Source: Diplonema japonicum
Lineage: Eukaryota; Euglenozoa; Diplonemea; Diplonemida; Diplonemidae
DNA length: 64,000 nt
Assembly (NCBI GenBank): GCA_964019335.1
Contig: OZ025677.1
Location: 434,001-498,000 of the forward strand
Reading direction: 5' to 3'
Below are positions 51,278 to 61,354 of the stretch, in pieces. The notes under the pieces were generated by a model that saw only the letters and a program-made list of their open reading frames with translations, did not search any database and had not been told where the DNA came from. Numbering within the stretch: the first letter of the stretch is position 1; each line of letters opens with the position of its first letter. The position numbers and the translations under genes were made by a program.

Positions 51278-52814
51278 CCCCCCCCTATTTTTATCTCTCT
51301 CATCCTCCCCCTTTAAGAATGATTCTTTCTATTTTGCGGGGGAAAAAGTTAAGTTCAAAATTAGGATTTTCTTATGTAATTTTGTTGCATGTAAAAAAAA
51401 GAAACATGAAAAAAAAAAATCGGAAAAGAAAAAAAAAATACAGTTACTGTAAAATGTCCAAAATCAACCTTGGCTCTCCAGGGTAAAAAAGGGGGGGGGA
51501 GTGCCATTTTTATTGACTAGGACTGTTCCTCAAAAACTAGAATTTAACCGCAGATCGCGGATTTCTTTTTTTTTTTTCCCTTTTTTTTTTCCCATCGCTT
51601 TAAATATTGGGGGACAATGTTTAGTTTAAAAAAGAAAAAGAAAAAAGAAAAAAAGCGAAAACAAATCGAAGAAGAAGTAAAAGGTGAACAAGAGAAACTC
51701 GAAAGAAAGAAAACGACCAAAAAAAAAAAAAGATGTGGTCGACAAATTTGAAAAAACAAATGCAAAAATAAAAAAAAAAAGATTTTTTCTTATCCTTATA
51801 AGGATCAGTAAATTACATGGGAAATAAAGAGGAGAAAAAAAAATAAAAAGAAAAAGAACCCTCCAAAACATACAGTCAGAAGGGACATGTTTCAATGCTG
51901 CCTTAATGTCTTTGATAAATGTGCTCAAGAAGAAAAGAAGAAAAAAAAACTTGGCTTCTTGGTCGATAGGGCTAAAACATGGTTTTTATAAACTTGTATG
52001 TGCGATAAGGGAGCACTTTTTAATAAAAAAAAGCTTCTTTTTCATTTCTTTTTTAATTTGCCACTCTTCTCTTTGTCATTGGCCAAGTCTCAACATATGA
52101 AGATTCGATGTGTTTCTGCATTTTTCTTTTCTTTTTTTTTTTTTTTTTTTTACATAATTTTGAACTGTTGAAAGGCCGAACATAGTCCATAGTCCTTGGC
52201 GTTTTTCATTTTTTTTTTTCTTCTTCCGCTGCTACTTTTTTTTTTCTTCTTCTTTTTTTTTTTTTCTTTTTTAAATGTTGCCAGAAAAAGCCCATTTATT
52301 GCCAAATGAATAAGCTGTCTTGTTCTATCGGAGAAGAAAGAAGTGTAAACGAGCAACCAAAAAAAAAAGAACTAAGAAGAAAAACGAGGGGGGGGGGGGC
52401 AAAAGAATAATAAAAAACCTTACTATGGTTGGGCAAATAAACCGCGAGAAAAAAAAAAAGAAATTCTATTTTTACTCCTCTTCAATTCACTGTACAAACA
52501 CAACGTAACACGACAACACCAAATGAAAATATCATCCTTGGTTCTTTTGTGCCTCACGGGCACAGCACAAATATTCCCCATCAAGTACTCAACCTTGCGT
52601 ACCATTCAGAGAATGAGCGTGTGGCCCTGTTCACATCGTGAAAGAGAAATAAAACGCCAGTTAAGTTGTATAAATAGCTAGCTTCTTCTATTCTTTTTTT
52701 TTTTCTCTTTTTTTTTTATTCTTTTTTGCAGATTGTAGCTTTTTAACTAAGTAGAAAATGAATTTCTGTCTTGCTGCTTTTTGGATGGGGAAAAAAGAAA
52801 AAAAATATATATAA
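50880..52814. other. Gene-free spacer with CT microsatellite
   Basis: A/T runs and purine tracts dominate apart from the CT repeat at 51171-51285. A motif CATGCCGCGTAAAGGACTTA (50976) belongs to a small dispersed family. No gene supported. Confidence 0.6.
51171..51285. repeat. (CT)n microsatellite
   Basis: About 115 bp, interrupted in its first third (TCTCCTCTCTCTCTTCTCTT) and then pure CT, ending in a C run. Confidence 0.95.
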
Positions 52815-53102
52815 GAGTTAAAGGAGGCCGGTGTTGGCGGCGCCCTGCACAAGAACTGTCTACTTGATTACAGGGGGCGCACCGCGGCCGAGTTGTAGCT
52901 TCTTCTGCGTTCCGCGTCGTGTCCTTAATGCTTGCGGTGTACAGCTCAACTCCACCCAAGTTTCCAAGATTTTGTTTGCTGCCTGTTCGTCACCCTGAGC
53001 ATCTGCAATACGTTCTACCACTCGGGCGCTACCGGTGATGACCGTGGAGGTCAACAGCGAACAACACATCTGATGTACTTCTTATATTTCCATGTTATCC
53101 CC
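52815..53102 (-). repeat. Dispersed repeat R, copy 3, with a 69-codon ORF (52860-53069)
   Basis: It shares GTGGGGATAACATGGAAATA and TATAAGAAGTACATCAGATG with copies 1 and 2. The internal frame is shorter by seven codons (TSTVITG for TSSSVITG, and ANKILETWVEL replacing a longer segment) but keeps the same start, frame and GRGAPPVIK end. The flank AAGGAGGCCGGTGTTGGCGG also occurs near 17276 and, diverged, at 49452. Confidence 0.7.
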
Positions 53103-53170
53103 ACTTGATCTCTACCAAAAAAAGAAAAAAAAAGAAATCTTTACATTGGTACTACAGTACTTAGCCCGCA

Positions 53171-53268
53171 TTTGCAAAGAAAAAGTTTGTACTTACCGGG
53201 TAGAAACCTGGAGAAGTTTGTGAACCCGTAAACACCTTGCCAGGCGTCCCCCTTGACAAGCCAAATGA
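53171..53268 (+). repeat. Dispersed repeat family 1, copy 7 (diverged)
   Basis: The blocks TTTGTACTTACCGGGTAGAA, ACCTGGAGAAGTTTGTGAAC and CCTTGCCAGGCGTCCCCCTT are present; the 5' GGAACTGG block is lost. Orientation is +. Confidence 0.6.
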
Positions 53269-54160
53269 CTTTTTTTTTTTTTTTTTTTTTTTACCCGCAT
53301 AGAGGCAGGGTCAGCCACCCTTTGCCCTTTCTTTTTTTTTTTTTCTTTTCCTTTATCACGACATTACCACAGCCGTCATGTATAAAAAAAAAAAAAAAAA
53401 AAAAACGCTTCTCGTTCTTTGCGTACTCCTTTTCCCCCCCCGGACCCTTCCCCCGAGGAAAAACTTTCACTTGGCTGCGAAAGTTTTTTGCTCGGCACAA
53501 GTTGCATATAGTTACAAAATTGTTCCTCTGAAAAAACTGCTTTTTTTTTTTTCGACCACCTCTGACAGTTTTGTCAGCACACGCTTACGTGCGTCAGCCG
53601 TATCTTCCATGATGAGCTGTTTGGTCGTGGCCTTTAAAAAACCATTGTCGAAAAGCAATTGGAATTCTTTTTAGCCGGGCTGTGATGGGTCATTTAGCGG
53701 ATATGAAGCGTTAAATTTGTTTTCTTTTTTTTTTTTTTTTTTTTGTGAAAACAATGTTGTTTAAGATATCTCTTCCGTATTGATAGGGAGAATGAAATAA
53801 CTGAAATACTAGTTTGGCGCTCCATTTGTTTGTGCGCACGAGCGGAATTTTACCTAATAAAATAGCTCATTACGCTGCCATCAACTAGTTTTTAGTCTCG
53901 ACAATAATATTGTTAAAACAAAAAAGAAAAGCTCACAGCCTGAAGCGCACTGTTCAAGGCCATTTGTCATTCAGTTTTGACAATTGAGTTAACTTGGGGA
54001 AGGGGGGGGAGAAAAAAAAATAAATTCTCCAAATATATAAAAAATAAAAAATAAAAAAGAGCCGGCTTTGATTATGCAAGCCGTTTTGGATATAAAACGG
54101 GCAAGCTGCTTCTTACTCTTTTTTTTTTTTTTTTTTTTTCTTTTTTGCAAATGTTCAAAA
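53269..54160. other. Spacer with repeat fragments
   Basis: It contains homopolymers, a second copy of the 58-bp motif (53833-53893: GCGCACGAGCGGAATTTTAC ... CATCAACTAGTT) and a GCCGGCTTTGATTATGCAAG motif at 54060-54125. No gene supported. Confidence 0.55.
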
Positions 54161-54164
54161 GAAA

Positions 54165-54330
54165 ACAACTATTTATTTAGTGAAAATAAGATCGTATGAT
54201 TTTCACGCGTGGTGGCAGTGGTTTAACGAGTGGGTATATGACTTCACGAGCGAAGCGAGTGAAGTAACATCAACGAGTTAAACATGCCACCACAAGTGAA
54301 AATCGGATCTATTTTCACTAAATCCGTTGT
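54165..54330. repeat. Long palindrome, left copy
   Basis: About 147 bp (54176-54322) folds on itself: TTTAGTGAAAATAAGATC...TTCACGCGTGGTGGCAGTGG pairs with the mirrored CCACCACAAGTGAAAATCGG...TTTTCACTAAA. The centre is CACGAGCGAAGCGAGTG. The outer flank AACAACTATTTATTTAGTGA is repeated, inverted, at 62003-62027. Confidence 0.85.
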
Positions 54331-54596
54331 TTTATTTAACGTCAGTCAGATTTGAAAGGGTGGGGTATTACAAGTTACAAGTTACAAGATACAAATTTTA
54401 CTGGGGGTGCTTATGGTTGATATTGATTGTCAAGGCATATCCTGTGTGGTGCGGGCAGTGCGTCCATGGGTGCTGACAGGACCTCGGTCTGGACCTGTGG
54501 GGCTGCTGCCTGGGTTGCTGAGGTTGCCCCACTAGCAGCTGTCACCGCTGCTGGCTTGCCAAGCCCACCTCTCTCCCCTTCTGTTGAGAGGCGACC

Positions 54597-54690
54597 AGAT
54601 CCTTGAGTGACGTAAAAAGTGAGATTCCCAGATTCGAACCGGGGTTTCCAAAACAAGGGGGCCTGTGTGGTAACCACTTAGGTGATTCCT
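54597..54690 (-). other. tRNA-like / Pol III box-B-containing sequence
   Basis: The minus strand has AGTGGTTACCACACAGGC (A-box-like) and CCCCGGTTCGAATCTGGG (a perfect T-arm with box B GGTTCGAATC). The putative acceptor strands do not pair and the anticodon arm is poor. It is more likely a tRNA-derived SINE fragment or decayed tRNA than a working tRNA. Confidence 0.4.
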
Positions 54691-54926
54691 TTTCCGTGTT
54701 TTCGGACCCGACCCCTTGCTGTGCAGTGAAAATAGGGCAAGCGTGAATATAAAGTACTTTATATTCACTCATAAAGTAATTTTCATTTCTGCCCCTGTTT
54801 TCTTCCTAAAACAAGCCTGAAATCTGCAATGAAAATAAAGTGAAGCGTGAAATAATGTGAAATATTATATTCACTCCCACCCTTGAAAATCTGACTGGAG
54901 TTATATATATAGAAAAAAAAAAAAGA

Positions 54927-54973
54927 GGAACTGGCCGTAAAGCACGTTGCCAGCGTTCCCCTTAGACAAGTCA
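54927..54973 (+). repeat. Dispersed repeat family 1, copy 8 (internally deleted)
   Basis: GGAACTGGCCGTAAAGCACG joins directly to TTGCCAGCGTTCCCC and TTAGACAAGTCAACC, so the middle is missing. Orientation is +. Confidence 0.65.
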
Positions 54974-55307
54974 ACCACGTCCCAAGTATTCTTTTTCTCT
55001 TTTTCTTTTTCTTGTCCCCATTCTTGGGAATGTCACTTATAGTTGACCCGAAACAAAATTTGGGACAGGTTTTTAATTCAACTTTAATAAAACAAATATT
55101 TATTTCAGAAAAAAAAGAGAAAAAAAAAAAGAAAAAGGACTCTGAAATGTGAGGTAGAATGAACATTTTCCCTATAAAATCTTCTTTCATAGAAATTTGT
55201 TTCGGCCTTGCACTTGCGCTGGGCCCGTTTTTATTCTTTTTTGTTTTGTGAAGTAACAATCAAAAAGAAAAAGTAAAGAGAAAAAGAAAGATGTGAGAAA
55301 TAGCTAT

Positions 55308-55430
55308 TTACTGCCAACAAGTAATGACCTTTACCTCGAGGTTCCGCATTTTACCGTCGAGGGCCCGCAGGGCCCGAGATGGTAAAATGCGGAACCGAGG
55401 TCGGTAAAGCATTACTTGGCGGTAGGTAAG
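55308..55430. repeat. GC-centred palindrome of about 120 bp
   Basis: AAGTAATGACCTTTACCTCG, GGTTCCGCATTTTACC and GGGCCC on the left pair with GGGCCC, GGTAAAATGCGGAACC and GAGGTCGGTAAAGCATTACTT on the right. The loop is only a few bases. Such a sequence can extrude as a long hairpin. Confidence 0.85.
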
Positions 55431-55689
55431 TGGTTTTATTTCACGACACTCTGAAATTACTTCACCACGAGGGGCACAACAGGGTGACAAGGGGTACAAC
55501 AAGAGAGGGGTTACAAAGGTTACAATACAAGTTGTTTTTCCTCCTTTTGTTGACTAAGAGCTGCCGCTGTCGCTGGCATTGCCACTGTCACCATCTCTAA
55601 TCAGGCCTTCCCATACCTGGCGCGGCCGCTGGCTCCTTTTTTTCTGCTGCTTCGGTATTTTGAAGTCATTTGGGGTGCTTGGGTAAGCT

Positions 55690-55905
55690 GACTAAAGTTA
55701 CCCTTACCCACAGAAGAGTTACCCCCAGAAACTGGGAACAAGGCCTAGCCAAAAGTGGGCAAATTGAGAGGAAAAAGTAGTCCAACTTGGAACTGAGCCG
55801 AGGCAAAAGTTGGCCAATTGAGCTGAACCTGGGGGGAAACTAGCAAACTGAGAGGAAAAAGTAGCCCCACTGGGAACCGAACCGAGGCAAAAATTGGCCT
55901 ACCGA
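55690..55905. repeat. Degenerate direct repeats of about 60-100 bp
   Basis: The phrases GAGAGGAAAAAGTAG, (A)CTGGGAAC(C/A) and GAGGCAAAAGTTGGCC/GAGGCAAAAATTGGCC each occur twice or more across the stretch. No coding potential recognised. Confidence 0.6.
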
Positions 55906-56390
55906 GGCATATTATTTAACGGAAACCCCCTATTACTTCACGGAAAACAGGCCATTATTTCACCGTGAAGTAATGAGCCCCCCAGTGCGTGAAGTAATTT
56001 CTGAAGAGTGAAATAAAAAATAGAAAAAAAGAGGTGCAACGAGAAAGCGCGACCAATTTTCTTGATGTAACAGGTAGCTATGGATAGCACGGTGAAGCCC
56101 TAAAAAATATTTAATGGGGAGGGGAAGGGGGGGGAGAATGGTAGTTTATAAAATCCGCTGGGAGGGGGAGGGAACCTAGTTTGTGTCTTTGTAGCTACCT
56201 CCCTAAGACAGTTATCGTTTTACATCTTCTGTTTCCCCTCCCAACGCTTTTTCTTCGTGCGCGGTTCACTGGGATCTGCAGTCTCCCTAGCTCCCATATG
56301 TTCCCGCACTTCCTCACACCATGCAATCTTCTGTTAGAGAAAAAAAAAATACACAAAATTCAAAACCCCGCAATTTGTTAACACGGTTAA

Positions 56391-56425
<35 letters not shown>

Positions 56426-56786
56426 TAAGTCTACATTGTCATTGTTGATTCACACGAGCAAAAAAAAAGCCAAACACGCGTGCAAGGCTCAGGGTGTCCA
56501 ACCCATACGCCACACTTCATGTACCAGCATAGAGAACATGGATCTTAACTGTGCAGCTGTTGTAAGTAGACTTTCTTTTTTTTTTTTTTTTCTTCTTAAA
56601 TATTTTGGCTCAACTCTTTTGGAGAAAAAGAAAAGTGTAAATTCCTGATACGATTCATTGTATGTTGAGTTTGCCCCTTTTCTTCTTCTTCTTCTTTTTG
56701 TTACAAATATTCATCTTTTCACAAAAAAAAAAAAAAAAACTATTCGTTTAAGGTATGCGTTTTTGCGCTCACCGGCCGAGCTGCGC

Positions 56787-57872
56787 TTAGTCCCCGTTGT
56801 CCCCGTTCTGGGGGCTCTGGCGGGTTCCTCCTACTGCGGTGGTCATACTGCGGGGCAGCCTTGTCGGTGTCTGCGACAGGTACCTGTCCCGCAAGCCTTC
56901 GATGCTACTCATGGTTCGTTCAGGGAGTACTGGCCTCCTGTCATACCCGTGTGTGGTCGGTCCTCCGATACAGCGTAGGGAGTTGACGCGCTCCACTCGC
57001 GCCGCTGGGAACGCTACCCCTCTGCCATCAGCGTGGTACAGGTCCTGGACTCGTCTCAGCACATACCGTAGCCTCCTTGCCTTGACGCCCAGGTCCTCCA
57101 CCTTGCCCACTTCCCCGCCGTCGTCCAGCGGCAGCTCCATCTCCCTCTCGAAGTCGAGGGCCAGCTCTAACGTCGTCACCGCCGTGTGCCGACCAGGCGC
57201 GTCATCCCACAGCAGGCCTCCCAACCACCTCAGCACCGGCCTCAGCAGCTTGTCCATCACTGTTCCTGACGCTCCCAGCCTTCGTAGCTCAGACACCGTC
57301 GGCGTCGGGTGCGCCCTCCCCGTCACGACCGCCCGCCACGGGTAAGCTTGTGTCTGCAGTGCGCGGTTCGCATCCACCGCTGCATCCCTCCGCGTGACTA
57401 CCTCCAGCAGGTACTTCTGCACCGGTAAGGCCCTTGGCTTGTCTTGGCAGCCTCTGGGCACCACCCCATGGAGCCTCGTCGCCTTCGGCATAGCTGCCGG
57501 GTCCAGGTTCGCGTACTCCATCTTGCTCCGCACCGCGTCACCCGGCTCGCATCGCCAGAGGGCGTGTTCCAGCACCTCCGTGTAGCTGCCGAACCGTTCC
57601 TCACACACGTCGCAGAGGTGCTGCAGCGGGTTGTTCGGTTCCTGCGCCACGCCCCGCGCTCCCGGGTAGACCGCAAACACCGCTCCTGCAATCAGCCTCC
57701 TCAATCGGTACGCCGCCACTGGGTTGCCCGAGAGTGACCTCCACCACACGTTCGTGTCCGGGTCGGCTCCTTCCGGCATGCCGTCGTAGGAGTCCCTCCC
57801 GTCTGCTAGCTCGGCTGCCGTCATGGCCCTCGCCACCCGACGGATCTCGTGCTTGCGCTCGCGTTCCGGCAT
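56787..57872 (-). mobile_element. Intact 361-codon LINE-derived ORF (C-terminal, zinc-finger part, no RT)
   Basis: The frame starts ATG at 57872 (MPERERKHEIRR) and runs uninterrupted to 56787. Residues about 55-110 carry a WWRSLSGNPVAAYRLRRLIA block and a CDVCEERF...LEHALWRC cluster (C-x2-C...H-x4-C), as in LINE proteins after the RT. The C-terminus (LRCIGGPTTHGYDRRPVL ... RQSPQNGD) matches the fragments at 22248-23905 and 44489-44960. It is much GC-richer than its surroundings. No AG lies between the poly-T tract (minus strand) and the ATG, so there is no obvious splice acceptor. It is either a fresh 5'-truncated LINE or a stand-alone derivative. Confidence 0.7.
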
Positions 57873-58006
57873 GGCACCCAGCAGAAAAAAAAAAAAAAAG
57901 CCGATCAAAATAAAAAAGTTTTGGAATTCTTTTTTTTTTGCTCTAACAACAAAGACATGCAGCCGTAAAGAAAGTTTATATATGTTTTTTTTTTTTTTTT
58001 TCCTTC

Positions 58007-58010
<4 letters not shown>

Positions 58011-58070
<60 letters not shown>
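58011..58070. repeat. (GA)30 microsatellite
   Basis: Sixty pure GA bases between ...CTTCTTCA and TCAGAAAATTG. It lies between the LINE ORF and the small gene. Confidence 0.95.
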
Positions 58071-58072
<2 letters not shown>

Positions 58073-58201
58073 AGAAAATTGAAATAGAAAAAGCGAGAAA
58101 GAGAGAGCGTCTTTTTGGAAATCTATTCTTTTTTAGCCTCCTGTTTTCTTTTTTTTTTTCCCCTTAAAAAAACCCCCCTTGTTTTTTTCATTTTTTTTTT
58201 T

Positions 58202-58489
58202 TCAAAGTATCCATTCAGGGTCTTGCAGAAGGTACTTTAAGTTCACGCTGTTCTCGGCCTTTAACGTTGCCTCCATCATGTGCACGGCCTTGTAGACCTT
58301 CTTCATTTCTTGAATGGTTTTCCGTGGCGAGGAGCAGACCTCTTCAGCGTCCGTCTCCCAGTCACCGTCGGTACTGCTCCTGCTGCTCCTTCTGCAGCTG
58401 CTCACGGTTGAATACCCTGAACCCGATCCGTTGTAAATCATCTTCATCTGTTGCATTGTCTCCTCTTTGGTCATAGAACGTCCCACCAT
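58202..58489 (-). CDS. Small hypothetical protein with two similar helical segments
   Basis: I start at 58489 (MVGRSMTKEE) because an acceptor-like CCCCTCACCACAG lies about 35 nt upstream; the longer frame back to 58660 is low in complexity. The 95-residue product has two related amphipathic segments, EETMQQMKMIYN (about 8-19) and RKTIQEMKKVYKAVHM (about 56-71). They are separated by a Ser/acidic linker (SSCRRSSRSSTDGDWETDAE). I do not recognise the family. Minus-strand position, normal codon appearance and acceptor context support a real gene. It might instead be a chance frame. Confidence 0.5.
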   Translation of the reverse strand: MVGRSMTKEETMQQMKMIYNGSGSGYSTVSSCRRSSRSSTDGDWETDAEEVCSSPRKTIQEMKKVYKAVHMMEATLKAENSVNLKYLLQDPEWIL

Positions 58490-58639
58490 CGTTAGCGTAT
58501 TTAACTTTCTTCTCTCCTTTTCTTCGCTGTGGTGAGGGGTGGGGGGGGTTTTTTTTTTTGTGTGTGGGGAACTCAAACCGGCTGGTGTTATGGGATTTTT
58601 AAAACCATGGCCCCCCGCCTGAAGAAAGAAGAAACTGGC

Positions 58640-58860
58640 AACGGAAACCCCCTGTAACATTTGTTCCAGTTCGAAATAAACGGGTGTTGTAACCTTAGCC
58701 GCCGTGATGCCGTGGGCGACGATATTTCTTTAGGTACCTTGAGCATGTGGTTCGTGAAGCGCCTTTTTTCGCTTCCGGGATTTGTCACTCCGGTATTTTT
58801 CTCCCCGAAATTTTTCGCCTTACGGTATTCCGTGCGCACAAACAAATGAAGCGCCAAACT
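58640..58860. mobile_element. Fragment related to the TACTGTAAAACGAA/CCGG TIR elements
   Basis: CTTTTTTCGCTTCCGGGATT, TTGTCACTCCGGTATTTTTC and TTTTTCGCCTTACGGTA follow the same order as in the right half of the element at 48476-48731. The left end is not clear. Confidence 0.5.
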
Positions 58861-59024
58861 ACTTTTTTTTTCTTCTTTTTTTTTTCTTTTTTTTTTTTTT
58901 TTGCAGTTTTCAGGGAGTTTCTAAGGGCCAAATTTGCATTCTGGAACTAGACGGCCCAGTCACGGCAGAATTGTAAAAATGTAATAATAATATAAATAAA
59001 AAAAAAAATAAAAAAAAAAAAAAT

Positions 59025-60149
59025 TCAATACGCTCCCTCATTCAGCATGTCATACACCTCATCATACTGCTTGTACTTAGCATGGTTCGCAGGTGTCTCA
59101 TTGTTGTTGTCCACGGCATCTCTATCGGCACCGGCCTCAAGAAGAGTAGCGACGATTGTCTCAAAACCCCGCCTCGCAGCGTAGTGTAGAGGTGTCCACC
59201 CACTGACGTCAGCAGGGCTGCACAACGCACCGTGAGAAAGAAGCAGCCTGCAAATAGGGTCATGGTTGCTCCTAACAGCCAGGTGGAGTGGGAGAACACC
59301 ATCGTTATTCTTCGCATTCACGTCCGCACCCCTGTCGAGAAACAACTCGCAAAGCTCGAGGTGTTCCTTTTCACACACCGCATGCAGGGGTGTAGTACCA
59401 TACATATCCTTAACACCTACATCAGCGCCGTACGAAAGAACAAGCATCTCGCACAACCTCTCATTCTTCTCCCTCGCTGCAAGGTACAATGCTGTTCTGT
59501 GCTTTACATCGACTTCTTCAACACGAGCACCGTTCTGAAGAAGATGCACGGCAGCCTCATCATTGCAAAATTCCGAGGCAATCATCAACGGAGTCTGCCC
59601 AGCTACATTCTTGACGTGTACATCGCACCCATGTGATATAAGCATTTCAGGCGAATCGTGACGGCAGATATGGTGCAGTGCTGTGTCCCCGTTGCAATCG
59701 AATGAGTTGATGTCGAGGTCATCTTGTGGTGTGGAGGTTAGAACGACTTCAACAGCGTGAATATCGTCAGCCGCAAAGACGTAAAGGGGAGGTGCCGTGC
59801 CGGCTTCGCATAGAAGCCTGAGCTGCGGTAGGTACTTCTCGTCCGAGCTGTGTGTCTGTAGCTCTCCTGAATCGATTTCGGATTCGGTGTAGTCATGGTC
59901 GCGTCTTAAGGACTCCTTTGCGGCAGAACGTCGGGATGGTGTGGCGTGCAACGCTTCACCTGAACAGAGGGGTGTGTCTGAGACTGCATGACCGCCTTCT
60001 AGTTCGATGCCGTCGTGTGTTATGGTGAAGTCCTTTGAACTCATGTTGATTGCTGTTGCCACGCGTTGCTTCAATTCGTTGACCGTTTCGCAGGGTGCGA
60101 GGTCGATGGACGTGCTGGATCCGCCTGGAAGCAGGATGTGAACCGTCAT
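59025..60149 (-). CDS. Ubiquitin-like domain plus ankyrin-repeat protein
   Basis: The 374-residue protein opens with a ubiquitin-like domain (about 1-72: MTVHILLPGGSSTSIDL, ETVNELKQRVATAINM, GIELEGGHAVSDTPL). A charged linker follows (about 73-105). From about 150 to the end there are six or so ankyrin repeats (DINSFDCNGDTALHHICRHD, NVAGQTPLMIASEF, GVKDMYGTTPLHAVCEKEHL, DVNAKNNDGVLPLHLAVRSN, DVSGWTPLHYAARRG, DAVDNNNETPANHA). Ankyrin repeats bind proteins, and an N-terminal Ubl suggests docking to the proteasome or ubiquitin machinery, though this is inferred. A MITE end lies only about 25 bp upstream of the start codon. It is the second Ubl-led adaptor gene in this window, after 14648-15877. 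Confidence 0.9.
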   Translation of the reverse strand: MTVHILLPGGSSTSIDLAPCETVNELKQRVATAINMSSKDFTITHDGIELEGGHAVSDTPLCSGEALHATPSRRSAAKESLRRDHDYTESEIDSGELQTHSSDEKYLPQLRLLCEAGTAPPLYVFAADDIHAVEVVLTSTPQDDLDINSFDCNGDTALHHICRHDSPEMLISHGCDVHVKNVAGQTPLMIASEFCNDEAAVHLLQNGARVEEVDVKHRTALYLAAREKNERLCEMLVLSYGADVGVKDMYGTTPLHAVCEKEHLELCELFLDRGADVNAKNNDGVLPLHLAVRSNHDPICRLLLSHGALCSPADVSGWTPLHYAARRGFETIVATLLEAGADRDAVDNNNETPANHAKYKQYDEVYDMLNEGAY

Positions 60150-60171
60150 CTTTCTTTTTTTTTTTCTTCTT

Positions 60172-60335
60172 TTTTACCGGATTTGTACTTATATTGTTAT
60201 GTGAAAAGTCCCAAATTGGGCAAAAAATTCGAAAAAGGTACATAATATTTACAGAACACCATTAAAACAGAACATAAAATTTACAAAAATAAAAGAAATC
60301 CCAGAAAATATCCCTAAAAATAAAAAATCCCAAGA
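60172..60335 (-). mobile_element. MITE copy abutting the ankyrin gene start
   Basis: ACCGGATTTGTACTTATATT, GTCCCAAATTGGGC and AGGTACATAATATTTACAGA match the right part of the MITE at 7997-8361 in reverse. Homology extends through ACAAAAATAAAAGAAATCCC. The far end is not clear, so this is probably partial. Confidence 0.6.
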
Positions 60336-61354
60336 CAAAAACAAAATACCCCCAGCCGGACGGGCAGACCCTCCCGCGGGTGCTCGTGTCATGCTCACCA
60401 GAGCATTCCGTCCTGGTCTCTCCTTTCTAATCTGCTTGAGGGTTGCGCTGCAGTTGGGGCAGGGCACGTTGTTCGTTCACTGGCTTGGGTCACCTGGCTT
60501 GGTGCCGCTGCTTGGCTTGGGCCGAGGCTTCTTGGTCAGGCACTTCTGCAAAAGTTTTTTTTTTTTTAATTCCACTTCCTTTTCGACTTGCTAAGGCCGC
60601 ACCCACTGGTGGGTTAGAAGTGTCCCTAGACGCTCACACTTCTCGAACCAGCCCGGGGGCGGAGGGCCAGGCGAGGGTGCAGGACGTCCTCAGTGGACGG
60701 GGGGAGATCGTTAAAAAGGTAAGCGAACCCTGCCCGGATTGTGATTTCTGTTAGCTTGCGGTAAGCCTCGACACTCCAGGCAAGAATAAAAGGACGCATA
60801 ATCTTTGTCCTTTTGTCAACCTCTAGCATTGCTGATTTTGCAATCTGTGAAGGTGTTGGGGCAGCAGGGGAGGCCACGGGGCTGGCAACAGAAGCAACGG
60901 GACCAGCAACAACAGAAGCTCCAGGCGCGGCAACAGGACTAACGGGAACAGAAGCCGGACCAGCAGAAGTAAGAAGGCTTCTCTTCTGTCTTTTCCGCTA
61001 TTTCTTTATCTGGGCCTTCAGGGCGTCCGCGTACCTTGTTTTGAAAATGGAAACCAAAAAGTAGATCTTGTATACCACAAACGTGACTTTGATTTTAATG
61101 GGGCCTGTCCTGGGGGGGAATCAGGCCAAAAATAATAAAAATAGTTTTTTATTTAACTCCACCAAAATTTTCTTGGGTGAAAATAAAAATTCACTTTATT
61201 TCACTCCTGACTTTATTTTCACGCTTCGGCTTCTAAAAGAAATTAGGCCCAGGAGTGAAAAAATTCTGATAGCGTTAAAATAAGAAATATTATTTCACTC
61301 CTGGGCCTAATTTAAGCAAAACCCTCCAAAGATTCCTACCAAGGTTCCTTTGGG
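60336..61354. other. Mid-GC region of unclear content with an inverted repeat
   Basis: GC-rich, simple-codon stretches (GGAACAGAAGCCGGACCAGC and similar, 60880-60970) give repetitive frames on both strands with no family match. AAATTAGGCCCAGGAGTGAAA (61240-61260) is inverted at 61291-61313 as TTTCACTCCTGGGCCTAATTT. Probably mobile-element DNA upstream of the Crypton-like ORF. Confidence 0.5.

Noticed and set aside
51171-51285. CT tract as a possible CRISPR or regulatory array
   Set aside because: It is a plain dinucleotide microsatellite. No spaced repeats or CRISPR features are seen anywhere in the window.
54411-54677. Minus-strand 88-codon frame
   Set aside because: It overlaps a tRNA-like sequence and has a low-complexity A/T/Q-rich peptide without motifs.
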